Source: Cyanosarcina radialis HA8281-LM2
GTDB taxonomy: Bacteria; Cyanobacteriota; Cyanobacteriia; Cyanobacteriales; CCAP-1448
Assembly (NCBI GenBank): GCA_019359615.1
Contig: JAHHHA010000036.1
Location: 1-61,460, forward strand
DNA: 61,460 nt
Reading direction: 5' to 3'
Positions 1-8,401 of this stretch are shown piece after piece. How positions within the stretch are numbered: the stretch's first letter is position 1; every line of letters begins with the position of its first letter. A program made the position numbers and the translations under genes. A model generated the notes under the pieces. It made no database searches, was not told the DNA's origin, and worked only from the letters and a program-made list of their open reading frames with translations.

Positions 1-89
1 AGAAGATTCTTGATTTTATTGACTACTTCAACCGCACTTTGGCTAAACCTTTTGTCTGGAAATTTCAGGGGTTTCCCGAACCCGCTTAA
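1..89 (+). mobile_element. IS630-type transposase, C-terminal end only
   Basis: The window opens inside a reading frame that gives a 28-residue tail (from base 3) with the sequence DFIDYFNRTLAKPFVWKF and a stop at 87-89. This tail is typical of the C-terminus of IS630-family DDE transposases, in which aromatic residues follow the catalytic domain. Bases 90-160 probably hold the end of the element, but no terminal repeat can be proven because the other end lies outside the window. Family assignment comes from recall of the conserved tail and is moderately sure. Confidence 0.6.
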
Positions 90-160
90 GCTGGTCACTT
101 ATTTTCGCCACGCTGCACTAGCAGCTTTCAAACGTCCGCTGCATTTAAATTGTTAGCCCT

Positions 161-712
161 CTACAGAATTGTTAGTGCAACATCTGTATCGCAGAATTTG
201 ATAAGGACTCCACTTTTGTTTGCGATCGCACCATCGAGTTTAAGAACGTCTTCATCTACAGAAATTAAAACTTCGGCATCAAAGTTAATTGCAGTTGCCA
301 CATGAAGCGCATCAGCAGCCCGTATACCTCTAACGTATAATTCGACATTGCTTAGCTGGGCCTCCACCGTTGAAGCAGTTAGATCGAGTACATCAATACT
401 AAAAAAGCGCACCGCTGTAATAGTCTGCGGGACAATAGAGCGGGCTGCAAGAACTCGAATTGTACTTGCATTTGCCATACCTGTTGCCACTGATGTGAGT
501 TGCTTAAACAAGGCTTCTTCAACTTCGTAGTAAGTCAAGCTTGATGTAGCTCCTGTGTGGGAAGAGGCTACTACCTTAAGAACATTTTCCGCATCTTCAA
601 ATAATTTCTGAGGTGTACGACCCCGACGATTTACAGATCTTAAACTTGAGCCAGCGATTGCTTGCGAGCTAAGGTAATCTATAAAAACTCCTGTATCGAT
701 ATAAACCTTCAC
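161..712 (-). CDS. PIN-domain protein (VapC-like), 183 aa
   Basis: PIN-domain fold, usually a Mg2+-dependent RNase. The first acidic residue lies in the N-terminal strand (VYIDTGVFIDYL), a second in YYEVEEAL, and further aspartates in RAADALHVATA and ISVDEDVL, so the usual acidic set is present. At 183 residues it is longer than a typical 130-140-residue VapC, with an insertion after the first helix. It lies 9 bp downstream of a second PIN gene on the same strand, and no antitoxin-like gene is visible beside either. It may be a toxin, a lone PIN RNase, or part of a pair with an unrecognised partner. Confidence 0.75.
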   Translation of the reverse strand: MKVYIDTGVFIDYLSSQAIAGSSLRSVNRRGRTPQKLFEDAENVLKVVASSHTGATSSLTYYEVEEALFKQLTSVATGMANASTIRVLAARSIVPQTITAVRFFSIDVLDLTASTVEAQLSNVELYVRGIRAADALHVATAINFDAEVLISVDEDVLKLDGAIANKSGVLIKFCDTDVALTIL

Positions 713-721
713 GATCGACCT

Positions 722-1213
722 TCAAACCTTACTTGTAAGTTGAGATATTAATTCTTCGGGTGTAACAACTTGTGGTTTGCTGGTTGATAGCGAACTAAGT
801 GTATTTTTTAATGCTCGATCGTAGGTTACAAGGTAATCGCAGTCTGATGCACTACTTAAAATTAAAACATCATTGGAATGAGCTATTCGGTTGCGCAGGT
901 TTGCAGCCTGTTTGAGATATTCTTCAGCCTTTTCCAAATTCAAAGGTAATAGGCTAACTTCTTGTTGAATTTCGTCAAGCCTTTCGGGGTGTTGGCGAGT
1001 TTCTGACAGGAAAAAAAGTTCTTGAAGGACAATGGGGTTTATCGCCAGATGAACCTTATCAATTATATCACTAGAGAATAGATGAGAACTAGACAACTCA
1101 CCACGCAGATAAGAAGCCACGACATCTGTATCTAGAAAGACAAGAGGTTTACCATTAAATTCTTGCACTTTAGTGTCTCTCCATAAACTTAATTCTTCTC
1201 TAAGTGTAAGCAA
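722..1213 (-). CDS. PIN-domain protein, 163 aa
   Basis: A second PIN-type protein. The catalytic-type aspartates appear in LVFLDTDVVASYL (about residues 25-37), a glutamate in VLQELFFL, and a C-terminal acidic cluster in SNDVLILSSASDCDYLVTYD. Its N-terminus has about 20 extra residues before the first strand. It is the upstream member of a two-gene minus-strand unit with the next PIN gene (9-bp gap). The sequence differs strongly from that neighbour, so this is not a recent tandem duplication. No recognisable antitoxin is adjacent; RNase III lies upstream after 44 bp. Confidence 0.7.
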   Translation of the reverse strand: MLTLREELSLWRDTKVQEFNGKPLVFLDTDVVASYLRGELSSSHLFSSDIIDKVHLAINPIVLQELFFLSETRQHPERLDEIQQEVSLLPLNLEKAEEYLKQAANLRNRIAHSNDVLILSSASDCDYLVTYDRALKNTLSSLSTSKPQVVTPEELISQLTSKV

Positions 1214-1257
1214 AAAGCATAAAATAGCACAATTAGCCTTTCTATCGATACTGTTGT

Positions 1258-1935
1258 CTAAATCAATCCTTGCTTCTTTAGTTTAGATAAGGCATTCTCA
1301 GCGGCTCGTTTTTCCGCCTCCTTTTTACCACAAGCTTTTCCTTCTCCGTAAACTTTATCGCCAACCAAAACCTTGGCTCGATATTCTGGTGCATGATCTA
1401 AGCCCCCAATCCTTTCGGTGACATATTTGGGTAACATCGCAAAATTAGCTTGTACCCATTCTTGCAATCGATTTTTGGAATCCAAATTAGAATGGCTTTT
1501 AACCGTCGCTGGCGATAGAGAATCAAATAATTCTTCAATAATTGGACGTACTGCTTCAATGTCGCGATCGCAATCTAAATAATACGCTCCTACTACTGCT
1601 TCAAAAGTGCTGCTTAATAAATTAGGATTAGTAAAACCTCCATCGGCGATCGCTCCTTTCCCTAAACGCATTCTAAAATCTAGCCCGACTTCAGTTGCAA
1701 ACTTAGCCAGTTGTTTTTCGTCAACTAAGGACGATCTTCGTCGAGTCATTTCATCTTCTGCCATTTCTCGATAGCGAAGATAGAGATACTCACCACAAAT
1801 AAACGTCAGGATGGCATCGCCTAAAAACTCTAGTCGCTCGTTATGTGTTTCCCCAGGATTTTCGTTGGTATAAGAACGGTGAGTCAAGGCCTGTAATAAA
1901 AGCTTTTCATCTCTAAAATTTAACAATTTGTGCAT
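1258..1935 (-). CDS. rnc: Ribonuclease III
   Basis: Double-strand-specific endoribonuclease for rRNA and mRNA processing. The family signature NERLEFLGDAIL is at residues 32-43 and gives Glu33, Glu36 and Asp40 of the metal site; Glu112 in FEAVVGAYYLD is the C-terminal catalytic glutamate. The double-stranded-RNA-binding domain runs from about residue 152 to the end (NRLQEWVQ through KKEAEKRAAENALSKL). Length, 225 aa, is normal. The position equivalent to E. coli Asp114 is Ser109 here, an unusual replacement in a metal-ligand position. Cyanobacteria often have more than one RNase III, so this may be a diverged copy. Confidence 0.92.
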   Translation of the reverse strand: MHKLLNFRDEKLLLQALTHRSYTNENPGETHNERLEFLGDAILTFICGEYLYLRYREMAEDEMTRRRSSLVDEKQLAKFATEVGLDFRMRLGKGAIADGGFTNPNLLSSTFEAVVGAYYLDCDRDIEAVRPIIEELFDSLSPATVKSHSNLDSKNRLQEWVQANFAMLPKYVTERIGGLDHAPEYRAKVLVGDKVYGEGKACGKKEAEKRAAENALSKLKKQGLI

Positions 1936-1966
1936 TTTTATTGATTCTCGCGACTTTGTTAAAAGC

Positions 1967-2602
1967 TTATTTACCTATAACATATACAACCAACTCGCTC
2001 AGAGCGCTGATGCTAATCCCGTTACTATAAACCTGAGAAAAAAGATGGTAGGCAACAGAGTCGTTTTCTTGGAGCCAGCTTAAGCTTTTCTTCGGACCAA
2101 AATACCATTGCCTGCGTAGATCGAAATATATTTGTAGTAGATCGATCGCTAGCCAATAACGTCGGTATAAAGATTCAACATCAGAATTTTGAGCGCGATC
2201 GAACATCTTTTTCACCCATTGTTTTGTATGCTCGATCTCCGCAGTAGATAATTGATTTGGCCCTTGAGAAATCCGCTGTTGCAATTGTTGTAAAAAAACT
2301 GCTCCCTTTCCTTCTAAATCGCAAAGACAGTAGCCATCTGCCAGTCGCAATAGTTCGTCGTTTGTTACTGACATGGCTTCAAAGCTATATACCCAGGCAT
2401 CTAGATAAATTCCTTCAAAATCTCGCGCGTCCTTGATGGGTTCGGTGCTTTCTGTAAAGCAGGCGACATCAATATCGCTGGTAGGTGTGTTATCTCCTCT
2501 AGCACGGGAACCGTAAAGAATGACGATCTGCGGATTATATTTTGCTTGCAAATCTGCAACAACTCTTAAAATAAGATTATCCATCTTTCGGACTATATTC
2601 AA
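1967..2602 (-). CDS. Nucleotidyltransferase-domain protein
   Basis: The N-terminal half has the polymerase-beta-type nucleotidyltransferase motif: the GS of LYGSRARGDNTPTSDID (about residues 30-46) binds the triphosphate and the DxD-type acidic pair follows. The C-terminal half, from about residue 120, is an all-helical segment (EHTKQWVKKMFDRA, LYRRYWLAIDLLQIYFDL) that resembles the helical partner domains seen with MNT-type enzymes such as HEPN. This suggests a self-contained MNT/HEPN-like protein, possibly modifying RNA or protein. It sits 31 bp upstream of rnc on the same strand and diverges from the exchanger gene (31 bp). Substrate is unknown. Confidence 0.75.
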   Translation of the reverse strand: MNIVRKMDNLILRVVADLQAKYNPQIVILYGSRARGDNTPTSDIDVACFTESTEPIKDARDFEGIYLDAWVYSFEAMSVTNDELLRLADGYCLCDLEGKGAVFLQQLQQRISQGPNQLSTAEIEHTKQWVKKMFDRAQNSDVESLYRRYWLAIDLLQIYFDLRRQWYFGPKKSLSWLQENDSVAYHLFSQVYSNGISISALSELVVYVIGK

Positions 2603-2633
2603 AGTATCTCAATCCTAAATTACTTCTTCGCTG

Positions 2634-3746
2634 ATGAAAATCAAGAATATTATTTCTTTAGCCTTATTAGTCTTTATTCCGATTTCGATCGCTGCCGAGT
2701 TCCTCCATTGGGGTTCGACGGCTGTGTTCGCTACCTCAGCACTCGCTATTCTCCCTTTAGCCGTATGGTTGAGTACCGCTACTGAAGAAATTGCGGTGAT
2801 TAGCGGCCCTTCAATTGGGGGATTATTAAATGCTTTTTTTGGTAATGCTACCGAGTTAATTATTGCTTTAATTATTTTAAAAGAAGGAGCGATCGATATC
2901 GTTAAAGCCAGTCTTACTGGTACGATCTTGAGCAACTTACTACTAGTCATGGGACTCTCTATGTTTCTCGGCGGTTGGCGCTATAAAGAACAAGAATTTC
3001 AGCCAGTAGTAGCACGGGTAAATGCTTCTTCTATGACTTTAGCTGTAGTTGCAATCTTGCTGCCAGCCGCCGTAATTAATACTTCAAAAGTGTTTCCTGC
3101 CGAAGCCAACCGCAGCCTTTCGATTGCTGTATCTATCGTGTTAATGGTGGTTTATGTTCTCACTCTAGTATTTTCTTTACGGACTCACAGCTATCTCTAT
3201 GATGTCGGATTAGTCGAGCTAGAAGGTACTCCAGAAGCACAAGCAGCAATCACTCCTGAAAAAGATGACGATGCCACTCATAAACCGAATCTGTGGCTGT
3301 GGTTGGGAGTGCTGGTAATTAGTACGATCGGGGTAGCAATTGAATCAGAATTATTAGTAGGAGCCTTAGAAGAAACTACTTCTAAATTAGGACTGAGCGC
3401 CGTATTTACTGGAGTGATTCTTTTACCGCTAATTGGTGGTGCAGCAGAATATATTACGGCTGTAACTGTTGCTATGAAAAATAATATGGAACTTTCAGTT
3501 TCGGTGGCGATGGGTTCGAGTTTGTTAATTGCTTTATTTGTCGCTCCGCTTTTGGTATTAGTAGGACAAGCGATCGGTCAGCCAATGGATTTAGATTTTG
3601 ACATTTTTCAGGTATTAGCAGTAGCGATCGCAGTGGGTATTGCTAATCTTATCAGTCTCGACGGGCGATCGAATTGGTTAGAAGGAACCCTGTTACTAGC
3701 TACTTATACGATTCTTGGATTGGCTTTCTATTTTCATCCGGTTTGA
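2634..3746 (+). CDS. Calcium/proton exchanger (CaxA family)
   Basis: An 11-segment membrane antiporter that exports Ca2+ (or another cation) in exchange for protons. Both halves carry the cation-exchanger alpha-repeat signatures: GNATELIIALIILKEG at about residues 70-85 and GGAAEYITAVTVAMKNN in the second half, each with the essential glutamate. A loop of about 30 mostly polar residues (VELEGTPEAQAAITPEKDDD) separates the halves, as in bacterial Cax proteins. Length, 370 aa, is standard. It starts 31 bp from the divergent nucleotidyltransferase gene. The next gene begins 40 bp downstream on the same strand. Confidence 0.93.
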   Translation: MKIKNIISLALLVFIPISIAAEFLHWGSTAVFATSALAILPLAVWLSTATEEIAVISGPSIGGLLNAFFGNATELIIALIILKEGAIDIVKASLTGTILSNLLLVMGLSMFLGGWRYKEQEFQPVVARVNASSMTLAVVAILLPAAVINTSKVFPAEANRSLSIAVSIVLMVVYVLTLVFSLRTHSYLYDVGLVELEGTPEAQAAITPEKDDDATHKPNLWLWLGVLVISTIGVAIESELLVGALEETTSKLGLSAVFTGVILLPLIGGAAEYITAVTVAMKNNMELSVSVAMGSSLLIALFVAPLLVLVGQAIGQPMDLDFDIFQVLAVAIAVGIANLISLDGRSNWLEGTLLLATYTILGLAFYFHPV

Positions 3747-3786
3747 TTTAACCAACCACAAAGGCACAAAGTTCACAGAGTTGGAG

Positions 3787-4578
3787 ATGCAAAAGAATAA
3801 CTTCAGCCACCTCACAGCGATCGAAAGAACTTATCTGTCATTTCCCGCTCAAGTTTTATTAGCTAAAAATCTGCTTCAAGGTAAGATATTAGATTTTGGC
3901 TGTGGCTTGGGTAGCGATGTAGAGTTGTTGCGAAAAAAAGGATGCGATATTGCTGGTTACGATCCTTATTATTTTCCTGAATATCCTACTGAAAAATTTG
4001 ATACCATAATTTGCTTTTATGTTTTAAACGTGTTATTTACGGAAGAACAATCAAATGTTTTGATGGAAATTTCGTACTCGCTCAAGCCTGGAGGTAAAGC
4101 ATATTATGCCGTGAGAAGAGATCTGAAGAAGCAAGGTTTTCGAGAGCATTACATTCATAAGAAACCTACATATCAGTGCATCGTCAAACTTCCATTTAAA
4201 TCAGTTCATCTAGATGAATATTGCGAAATCTACGAATACCAACATTATAACTGGCAAATAAATTCAGACAAGTCGTGTATATTCTGCAACCCTCATCAGG
4301 AAGTAACCTTATTGACAGAATCGGCTACAGCTTACGCAATCATGGCTGAATATCCAGTCAGTAAAGATCATGTTTTAGTTGTGCCAAAGCGCCACGTTGC
4401 TAATTATTTTGAATTGTCATTCAAAGAACAATCAGCCTGCTGGTTAATGGTGAATAAAATTCAGAGAATTTTAAGTAAACAATCTCCTCCTCATGGCTTT
4501 AACGTGGGAATGAATATCAATCGAGAAGCTGGTCAAATAGTGATGCACGCCAATATTCACATTATCCCTTGTTACTAG
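3787..4578 (+). CDS. Methyltransferase-HIT fusion with decayed HIT end
   Basis: Two domains. Residues 1 to about 165 form a small SAM-methyltransferase-like domain (ILDFGCGLGSDVELL, later YSLKPGGKAYY). Residues about 170 to the end form a HIT domain (CIFCNPHQEV, DHVLVVPKRHV). The HIT catalytic motif reads HANIHII instead of HxHxHxx, so the middle histidine is Asn. The frame stops right after HIIPCY, where homologues continue PRYxGDVExPRGG. One frame over, the next bases read VEKSCRSLK, which fits that missing tail. The 3' end thus looks decayed by a frameshift and a nonsense change. I chose the ATG at 3787 because earlier codons overlap the exchanger gene. The methyltransferase part may still work. 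Confidence 0.75.
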   Translation: MQKNNFSHLTAIERTYLSFPAQVLLAKNLLQGKILDFGCGLGSDVELLRKKGCDIAGYDPYYFPEYPTEKFDTIICFYVLNVLFTEEQSNVLMEISYSLKPGGKAYYAVRRDLKKQGFREHYIHKKPTYQCIVKLPFKSVHLDEYCEIYEYQHYNWQINSDKSCIFCNPHQEVTLLTESATAYAIMAEYPVSKDHVLVVPKRHVANYFELSFKEQSACWLMVNKIQRILSKQSPPHGFNVGMNINREAGQIVMHANIHIIPCY

Positions 4579-4652
4579 GGGTAGAGAAATCTTGTCGATC
4601 GCTAAAGGTAAAATGAGATCGGAGATCTCCCAAACAATAAGGAGTCCGTATA

Positions 4653-6395
4653 ATGCACAGTGAGATGGTTGATGAAGCCTTGCAAGCATACCGAGTCAAT
4701 TTGGGTAAGTTGCTATACAGCGTCCAACAGCTAGCGAACGATCTCGGCAATGCTGGTTTGCGCGAAACCGTTGAGAACCTGAGAAAGAATATCAACGAAC
4801 CTTTTCTATTTGTGGTGGTAGGTGAAGTTAAAGCTGGCAAGAGTAGCTTCGTTAATGCTTTATTAGAGGCCAAAGTGTGCGCTACCGATATCGAACCCCT
4901 CACTGATTGTGTGGAACAGATTGTTTATGCTAACGAAAGGTTCGAGCGCCAAATCGAGCCAAATTTGAAAAAAGTGGGGTTGCCCATCGAAATCCTCAAA
5001 GAAATCTCGATCGTGGATACGCCTGGAACCAATACGATGATTCAGGAACACCAAATCATCACTGAAAGATATATTCCCAATAGCGATCTAACTTTTTTTG
5101 TCTTATTTGCCAAAAATCCCCATCAAAAAAGCGCTTGGGAGTTTCTAGATTTTGTTAGCACTCAATGGCGGAAAAAAGTTGTTTTTATTTTACAGCAAGC
5201 AGATTTATTGAAGCCGGAAGATCTCAATAAAAATATCGATCGCGTCAGAGAATACGCCCATCAAAAGCAGATAAAATCGCCAATAATCTTTGCTACTTCC
5301 GCCGAATTGGAATTAGAAGACGATCGCACTAATAGCGGTTTCGCTCAAATTAGAGACTATATTAAAAACATGGTAGCTGGAGGAGAAGGTTATAGGTTTA
5401 AACTGCGATCGGTTAGCAATACGGCTCAACAAATTATTAACGAGTTAGCCAATAACGTTCAGGCATTGCAAGCACAGCTAAACTTAGATCGACAAGCCGC
5501 TAATGATATCAAGCAAAAAATTGCCGCTGGAAATACGCGATCGCGCTATGAAATCGATAACTTAGTAGACCGATTGATCGGTAGATACGATAGTATTGCA
5601 ATTAGGATCAAACGCGAATTTCGAGACAGCTTAGCAGTATTTGTGGTTCTGCGGCGATCGTTTGCTGGATTGTTCAATAAAGAGGCTTCAATGCAGGCAT
5701 GGATTGAAGATTTTCAAGAACGCTGCGAGCGAGATTTAAAATCTTCACTAGAAGAAGTTTCTACTGAAGGATCTCAACATTTTGTCGATGGCATCCGCCA
5801 ACTGCTTGAAGGAGTAACTCAAGACCTCAATAACATTCAAAATAACCAAATTGAAAGTAACAATATTACCCTCAAAATCTTGGAGCGCCGTCAGGAAGTA
5901 ATTGAAAGCGTCAAATCTAAAGTCAACTATCTCTTTACGGATGAAGGGTTGATTGAATCCTTATCTACTAAGGCCGACAGCATGGCAGCAGAAATTGTCG
6001 GCGGGGCGTTTGTCGCGGTTGGTGGGATGATTTTAAAGATAGTTCAATTTGCTGTTGCTGAAGCAATTTTAGACGCGATCGGCATTGCTTTTGCTGGAAT
6101 CGGGCTGGTAGTGTTTGCTGTCGGCATCGTCTGGCAGCGAAATCGAATTATTCAGCGATTCGAGCAAGCTTTAGACAGCGAGAAAGATAAATTTAAAGAG
6201 GCTGTTACTGCACGATTAAATCAAAAGCTCAGCCTGATCTATAAAGAAGTCGAACGGATCTTCGTCCAATTTTACGACTACGTACAACGAGAAGAATCAG
6301 CGATCGCTCCGACAATAGAGAAGCACAAAAACATTCAAAATGAAGCCCAGCAGCTTTTTAGCCAAATGGTGATTCAAGAAGACAAAAGGAAATGA
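4653..6395 (+). CDS. Bacterial dynamin-like GTPase
   Basis: Large dynamin-superfamily GTPase, 580 aa, probably acting in membrane remodelling or repair. G1 P-loop GEVKAGKSS at residues 57-65, G3 DTPGT at 122-126, and a G4-like QQAD at 181-184, where the usual N/TKxD lysine is absent, as in some FZL/mitofusin-type proteins. A long helical stalk (about 245-440) follows. Residues about 445-495 form two adjacent hydrophobic segments (VGGAFVAVGGMILKIVQFAV, AIGIAFAGIGLVVFAVGIVW), the expected membrane-inserting paddle, and a final helical stretch returns to the stalk. The start at 4653 follows AAGGAG about 9 bp upstream. A hairpin terminator candidate lies just after the stop. Confidence 0.9.
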   Translation: MHSEMVDEALQAYRVNLGKLLYSVQQLANDLGNAGLRETVENLRKNINEPFLFVVVGEVKAGKSSFVNALLEAKVCATDIEPLTDCVEQIVYANERFERQIEPNLKKVGLPIEILKEISIVDTPGTNTMIQEHQIITERYIPNSDLTFFVLFAKNPHQKSAWEFLDFVSTQWRKKVVFILQQADLLKPEDLNKNIDRVREYAHQKQIKSPIIFATSAELELEDDRTNSGFAQIRDYIKNMVAGGEGYRFKLRSVSNTAQQIINELANNVQALQAQLNLDRQAANDIKQKIAAGNTRSRYEIDNLVDRLIGRYDSIAIRIKREFRDSLAVFVVLRRSFAGLFNKEASMQAWIEDFQERCERDLKSSLEEVSTEGSQHFVDGIRQLLEGVTQDLNNIQNNQIESNNITLKILERRQEVIESVKSKVNYLFTDEGLIESLSTKADSMAAEIVGGAFVAVGGMILKIVQFAVAEAILDAIGIAFAGIGLVVFAVGIVWQRNRIIQRFEQALDSEKDKFKEAVTARLNQKLSLIYKEVERIFVQFYDYVQREESAIAPTIEKHKNIQNEAQQLFSQMVIQEDKRK

Positions 6396-6425
6396 GACGG
6401 GGTTTAAATCTCTCACGACATTAGG

Positions 6426-6469
6426 CAAATCGATTTTAGAGGACTTTAGCTACTCGATTTGGGGTTTTT
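6426..6469 (+). terminator. Probable terminator after dynamin-like gene
   Basis: CAAATCGA (6426-6433) pairs with TCGATTTG (6454-6461) across a 20-nt loop and is followed by GGG and five T. It lies 30 bp after the dynamin-like stop codon. The stem is AT-rich, so this is a moderate call. Confidence 0.5.
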
Positions 6470-6775
6470 AATCACTGTCGTATGAAGCTATTGAGCGTTG
6501 ATTGGACGCAGATAGCATCTTGCCTGCCTCACTCCAGATAGCTAAAGTGGGCTATTCCACAAGTCTAGGCAAATGCAAATTACTATAATTCAAAAGTTCT
6601 CCCCAAAATTACGGTTTTCTTTAATTCAATCTCATCAACACTTAAGTAGAATCGCGGAGATAAATTTAACCGCCTCAAAATAGTATTGGAATTGTTCGAG
6701 ACTGAGAAAGTTTCTAGTCACGGACAAAAATAATTTTATACATATTTATAGTTAAAAAGACTCTTTGCTAGAACT
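6470..6775. other. Intergenic, no gene seen
   Basis: Six-frame reading shows no credible coding sequence here. The DNA is AT-rich with no long repeat; it should contain the promoter of the secreted protein gene that starts at 6776. Confidence 0.5.
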
Positions 6776-7297
6776 ATGCCGAGATTTTTACCTTTGTCAG
6801 TTGCCTTATCTACTGCTACTATTTCATCTTTATTGTCATTCTCCACGGCGAAAATTGCTCATTCCTATCCGATCTGCTATATGATTAACTCATCGGGACA
6901 GGTAGTGAATCTCGACTATTTATGCGGTAAGAAAATCGCGACAGCTAATATATGCCAAGAACCTGTTAATAGGAAAGGTCTTCCTCTAAGCGTGGCTAGG
7001 GAGCTAGAGCACATCAAAGTAAATAGCAGGAAAGTTATGGCAGGACTTTTAGATGCTGATGTCGGAGCAGATTTCCTAGCAATGATAGATCAATTAGCTT
7101 TTCCTGCTAGGATTCAAGACTTAATTCAAAAGCAAAAACTTTTAGCGCAACAGCGCAAGCAAGCATTACAACAATATAATGTTCCACAAGCCAAGAAATT
7201 AGATGACATATATAAAGAGATTACAAAAGCTCTAGATAGCGATCCCTGCTATTCTCGGATAATGAAAGCAATAGAGCGTAATACTAATTCGATTTAA
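6776..7297 (+). CDS. Secreted hypothetical protein, 173 aa
   Basis: I do not recognise the family. The N-terminus (LPLSVALSTATISSLLSF then AKIAHSYP) is a signal peptide with likely cleavage near residue 30. The segment CYMINSSGQVVNLDYLCG resembles the short N-terminal block of small secreted cyanobacterial proteins that begin mature chains with a Cys pair. The rest is helical and Lys/Gln-rich (QKQKLLAQQRKQALQQYN, about residues 120-140), with a late cysteine in DPCYSRIM. It stands alone between intergenic regions. Periplasmic or outer-surface location is inferred from the signal peptide only. Confidence 0.65.
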   Translation: MPRFLPLSVALSTATISSLLSFSTAKIAHSYPICYMINSSGQVVNLDYLCGKKIATANICQEPVNRKGLPLSVARELEHIKVNSRKVMAGLLDADVGADFLAMIDQLAFPARIQDLIQKQKLLAQQRKQALQQYNVPQAKKLDDIYKEITKALDSDPCYSRIMKAIERNTNSI

Positions 7298-7358
7298 TTA
7301 AAGATAATTGATTATAAACTATGCCACCTTAGTAAAAAGAACTTGAAAGTTATAACAA

Positions 7359-7868
7359 TTAAATATGTAGGTCGCACAAAACAACCAAGTAGTCTGGATA
7401 ATTACTGAGAATTTCTTTCTGCCACGTAGGGTCAACTCCTTCTTGATCGTGCCATTTACCATCAGGTTCAACTACTACCATAGGCGATATTTCAGGATCT
7501 TCATCTATTAGTTCAATAAATTCTCCAATTGAGAAAACACTTTTGTCTTCTAAAGAGTCAATCCAGTTTTCAATAACCCAACTATCCCACCAACCTTGGG
7601 GATTGTTAGTAGAAATTCCATACAATCCTTCTTCATCAACCCCAGCCTCATCGCAGTTAAACCATTCATCTAGGTGCTGAGCTAGAACTTCTAAATTATC
7701 AGTTTGGTAAAATCTAGTCATGTCCTGTAGCTCCTGATTATTAGGGCGAATTATGTAGGGAGCTACGCTCATATTTGCATAATAAGGAGCAAGTATTCTT
7801 GACACTTCCGCCTCAATTTCTCCACAAGCTAATGCTGAGACTATAACAATAGTACTCATATGTGCCAT
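7359..7868 (-). CDS. Hypothetical protein, 169 aa
   Basis: No family recognised. The protein is acidic and rich in aromatic residues. The N-terminal part (TIVIVSALACGEIEAEVSRIL) could form a beta-alpha unit; the middle has GLYGISTNNPQGWWDSWVIE, and the C-terminus has PEISPMVVVEPDGKWHDQEG and SNYPDYLVVLCDLHI. This composition recalls small phage or mobile-element-carried proteins, but that is an impression. The start at 7868 is supported by GGAG 8 nt upstream. It faces the secreted gene convergently (61-bp gap). Confidence 0.65.
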   Translation of the reverse strand: MAHMSTIVIVSALACGEIEAEVSRILAPYYANMSVAPYIIRPNNQELQDMTRFYQTDNLEVLAQHLDEWFNCDEAGVDEEGLYGISTNNPQGWWDSWVIENWIDSLEDKSVFSIGEFIELIDEDPEISPMVVVEPDGKWHDQEGVDPTWQKEILSNYPDYLVVLCDLHI

Positions 7869-8034
7869 ATTGAAATCTCCAAAATAGTAAAAGCAAATTC
7901 TAGGATTTATCTTAGACCGTATTTTGCCATATAGTTATGGTATAGGGTTAGACTCCAAATCATAACAAAAATTTGTACGTGTAATATTTAAGGATAAAAG
8001 CAGTCTCGTTATTGGGACAAATACCTTTATCAAT

Positions 8035-8285
8035 AATTAGAGATAAGGCGCTGCACGCAAGGCAATTGGGAAATAAATCCAGAAGGTTTAACTTGGAGTA
8101 AGTTGTGGTTTTACATCAAGCCGATTAATCCGATTGAATATCTAAAAACCCTGAAAGATACTAACTTACCCAGTTGGAGAGACAAGCGAGCTTTTATCTG
8201 GCTGCTCAACCAACTCAAGTATATGAGTGCAATGCAAGTAATCAGCTATTGGTGGGGTTTCAAGCCTGCTAAACTCCGATCCTGA
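8035..8285 (+). pseudogene. C-terminal gene fragment, unknown family
   Basis: Only 60 codons follow an ATG at 8106-region (nominal start 8103), but the same frame continues upstream without a stop to about 8035 and reads smoothly (GNWEINPEGLTWSKLW then YIKPINPIEYLKTLKDTNLP). No start codon with a ribosome-binding site is apparent. It looks like the C-terminus of a larger, Trp- and Tyr-rich protein that has lost its 5' part. Family not recognised. Bases 7869-8034 hold nothing else that I can call. Confidence 0.4.
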
Positions 8286-8401
8286 CTGTAGACATGAATT
8301 AGCGATCGCCAACTTTTTAACTCTACTTTACAGGCCGTGGCAAACTCGATCGGCTTGCGTTATGCTAGCGATCGTTATGCCGCTAGGGGAAAGGGGCTGC
8401 G

